A DNA stretch of 6,376 nt from Clostridia bacterium (GTDB taxonomy: Bacteria > Bacillota > Clostridia > Christensenellales > Maliibacteriaceae). The stretch is from assembly GCA_017935825.1 (NCBI GenBank), contig JAGBGW010000312.1:1-6376 (forward strand). Direction: 5' to 3'. The notes below the pieces were generated by a model. The model searched no databases, was not told where the DNA came from, and saw only the letters and a program-made list of their open reading frames with translations. Positions 5,703 to 6,376 of this stretch are shown here, piece after piece. The first letter of the stretch is position 1, and each line of letters opens with the position of its first letter. The translations under genes were made by a program, and so were the position numbers.

Positions 5703-5719
5703 TTCTAAATAACAACATC

Positions 5720-5739
5720 AAAAAACCATACAAGTATGG
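5720..5739 (-). terminator. Weak terminator-like hairpin
   Basis: On the minus strand CCATAC-TT-GTATGG (5739-5726), realistically a 5-bp stem with a 4-nt loop, is followed by six T (5725-5720). The stem is short and AT-rich, so termination would be inefficient. The same palindrome may instead be a protein site. Confidence 0.3.
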
Positions 5740-5778
5740 GTGATCGGTATTTTGTTATATCTCGTTGAACTTGTATAC

Positions 5779-5787
5779 ATTATAGCA
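5779..5787 (-). promoter_or_regulatory. Extended -10 promoter with no assigned gene
   Basis: TGCTATAAT on the minus strand is identical to the extended -10 of the yicC promoter. The -35 region (about 5802-5807) is poor, which an extended -10 can tolerate. ACTTGTATACA (5769-5779, plus strand) overlaps its end and the start site and resembles half or more of a GntR-type operator. It lies about 70 nt past the end of the gene at 5856-6376. Confidence 0.5.
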
Positions 5788-5855
5788 TGCACAAATTCAA
5801 AATACCAGTGGTTTAACCGAAAAAACGTTATTTTTATTTCTTCATAACAAATTTT

Positions 5856-6376
5856 TTATCCACGCATCCACATTACAAGACGGAAAAGCAGGCAAACGGC
5901 AGCAATAAATCCGCAAATCCACAGAATGTTGCCAAGATTGCTTTTATGTTCCTGTTCATCCTGCTGCTCCTGCATCTGTTCCTGCATTTTTCGTGCAAGT
6001 TCAAATTCATCCAATTCCTCTTCATCGTCCATATTCAGGACTTTGCGAAGAAGAACATCCATGCCGTTGCTCTTTTCACGAACAAACTGTGCACCGTCCA
6101 CTTGTTCAGCGGCGGATTTGCTCTTGCCGTAAACATAAATACGGCCGTTTTCTTTTCTGGAGAATGCCTCCACCGCCTCGGCGACCAATGTCTGGTTCAT
6201 ATCGGAAGAAGCATCGGCACAAATGACCAGTACTTCTGCCTGTTCAAGGGCACCTTGGCGAATCTGTGCATTTTCCTTTTTTGCAAGAAATGCAGGCTGC
6301 ACCAGGTTCTCCAAAGAAAAACGAACACGCTCTGCATTTGCTTCGTTATGATCGCGCTTACCCTCTTTGGTGGCAG
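5856..6376 (-). CDS. Unrecognised membrane-anchored protein, C-terminal part (5' end outside window)
   Basis: The frame is open from the right edge (first full codon at 6374-6372) to TAA at 5856-5858. The visible part is 172 residues; a TTG at 6314 is an internal codon, not the start, since the frame continues through it with no ribosome binding site. The first 110 residues look like an alpha/beta domain: a helix, then a hydrophobic strand AEVLVICADASSD, a helix VAEAVEAFSRK and a strand GRIYVYGKS. An acidic, Gln-rich, probably coiled-coil stretch follows (DDEEELDEFELARKMQEQM and on), then one C-terminal membrane segment (LGNILWICGFIAAVCLLFRL) and a tiny basic end (VMWMRG). This suggests a tail-anchored cytosolic domain. 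The strand-helix pattern loosely recalls TIR or Rossmann-like folds, but I do not assign a family. No convincing terminator follows immediately. Confidence 0.75.
   Translation of the reverse strand, partial: ATKEGKRDHNEANAERVRFSLENLVQPAFLAKKENAQIRQGALEQAEVLVICADASSDMNQTLVAEAVEAFSRKENGRIYVYGKSKSAAEQVDGAQFVREKSNGMDVLLRKVLNMDDEEELDEFELARKMQEQMQEQQDEQEHKSNLGNILWICGFIAAVCLLFRLVMWMRG

Larger units (their letters stand above)
5588..5772 (-). ncRNA. Candidate small structured RNA, unassigned
   Basis: No convincing gene lies in 5508-5855. A minus-strand promoter at 5779-5787 would start an RNA near 5772. That RNA contains a small hairpin with six U (5739-5720), then three segments able to form alternative stems: 5718-5711, 5703-5692 and 5651-5641. 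A C/U-rich single-stranded loop (about 5685-5652) includes CUCCUUCC, complementary to Shine-Dalgarno sequences. The RNA ends with an 11-bp GC-rich hairpin (5633-5600) and a U-rich tail. It matches no RNA family I recognise; I specifically see no 6S, SRP, T-box or common riboswitch core. It could also be a long leader or simply spacer with chance structure. Confidence 0.25.

Noticed and set aside
5588..5772. 6S RNA, SRP RNA, T-box or known riboswitch
   Set aside because: I could not find the conserved cores (SRP apical loop, T-box GGTGG, typical aptamer motifs) or a 6S-like closing stem with central bubble.
5823..5855. Terminator right after the partial membrane protein gene
   Set aside because: Only a 5-bp AT-only stem (GTTAT/ATAAC) precedes six T, too weak to call.
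6190..6240. VWA-type metal site (D-x-S-x-S) in the partial membrane protein
   Set aside because: The sequence reads D-A-S-S-D, so the third motif residue is wrong, and no other VWA feature is visible.
1..6376. CRISPR arrays, insertion sequences, phage genes
   Set aside because: No regularly spaced direct repeats, transposase or integrase frames, or terminal inverted repeats with target duplications were seen.

Overview
The window looks like a chromosomal segment of a low-to-mid GC Firmicute, most likely class Clostridia. The support is the block yicC (yloC)–remA–gmk–rpoZ–coaBC on the minus strand, a DUF4364 protein, strong AGGAGG ribosome binding sites, TTG/GTG starts, sigma-A-type promoters and a tRNA gene without an encoded CCA. 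I cannot name the genus from sequence alone.

Layout, left to right. (1) 1-1201, minus: a large TTG-started gene cut off by the window's left edge. It carries a LOTUS/OST-HTH-like putative RNA-binding domain followed by the start of a DUF3825 domain. (2) 1311-1384, minus: tRNA-Val(GAC) with its own promoter and terminator. (3) 1578-2105, plus: DUF4364 winged-helix protein with its own promoter, ending at a bidirectional terminator shared with convergent coaBC. (4) 2167-5430, minus: yicC, remA, gmk, rpoZ, coaBC. The genes are tightly packed (8-nt remA/gmk overlap, 4-nt gmk/rpoZ overlap). One strong promoter precedes yicC, and a clear intrinsic terminator lies between rpoZ and coaBC. (5) 5431-5855: a roughly 425-bp non-coding stretch with the yicC promoter, a 21-bp dyad and several hairpins, some mutually exclusive. 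It also has an unassigned minus-strand promoter with GntR-operator-like palindromes and may encode a small RNA. (6) 5856-6376, minus: the C-terminal part of an unrecognised membrane-anchored protein running off the right edge.

The core operon joins RNA decay (YicC), DNA-binding regulation (RemA), guanine nucleotide supply (Gmk), an RNA polymerase subunit (omega) and coenzyme A synthesis (CoaBC). This is ordinary housekeeping content. The parts most worth a second look are the LOTUS–DUF3825 protein at the left edge, the structured intergenic region at 5539-5787, the rpoZ/coaBC terminator and the hairpin over the remA start site.
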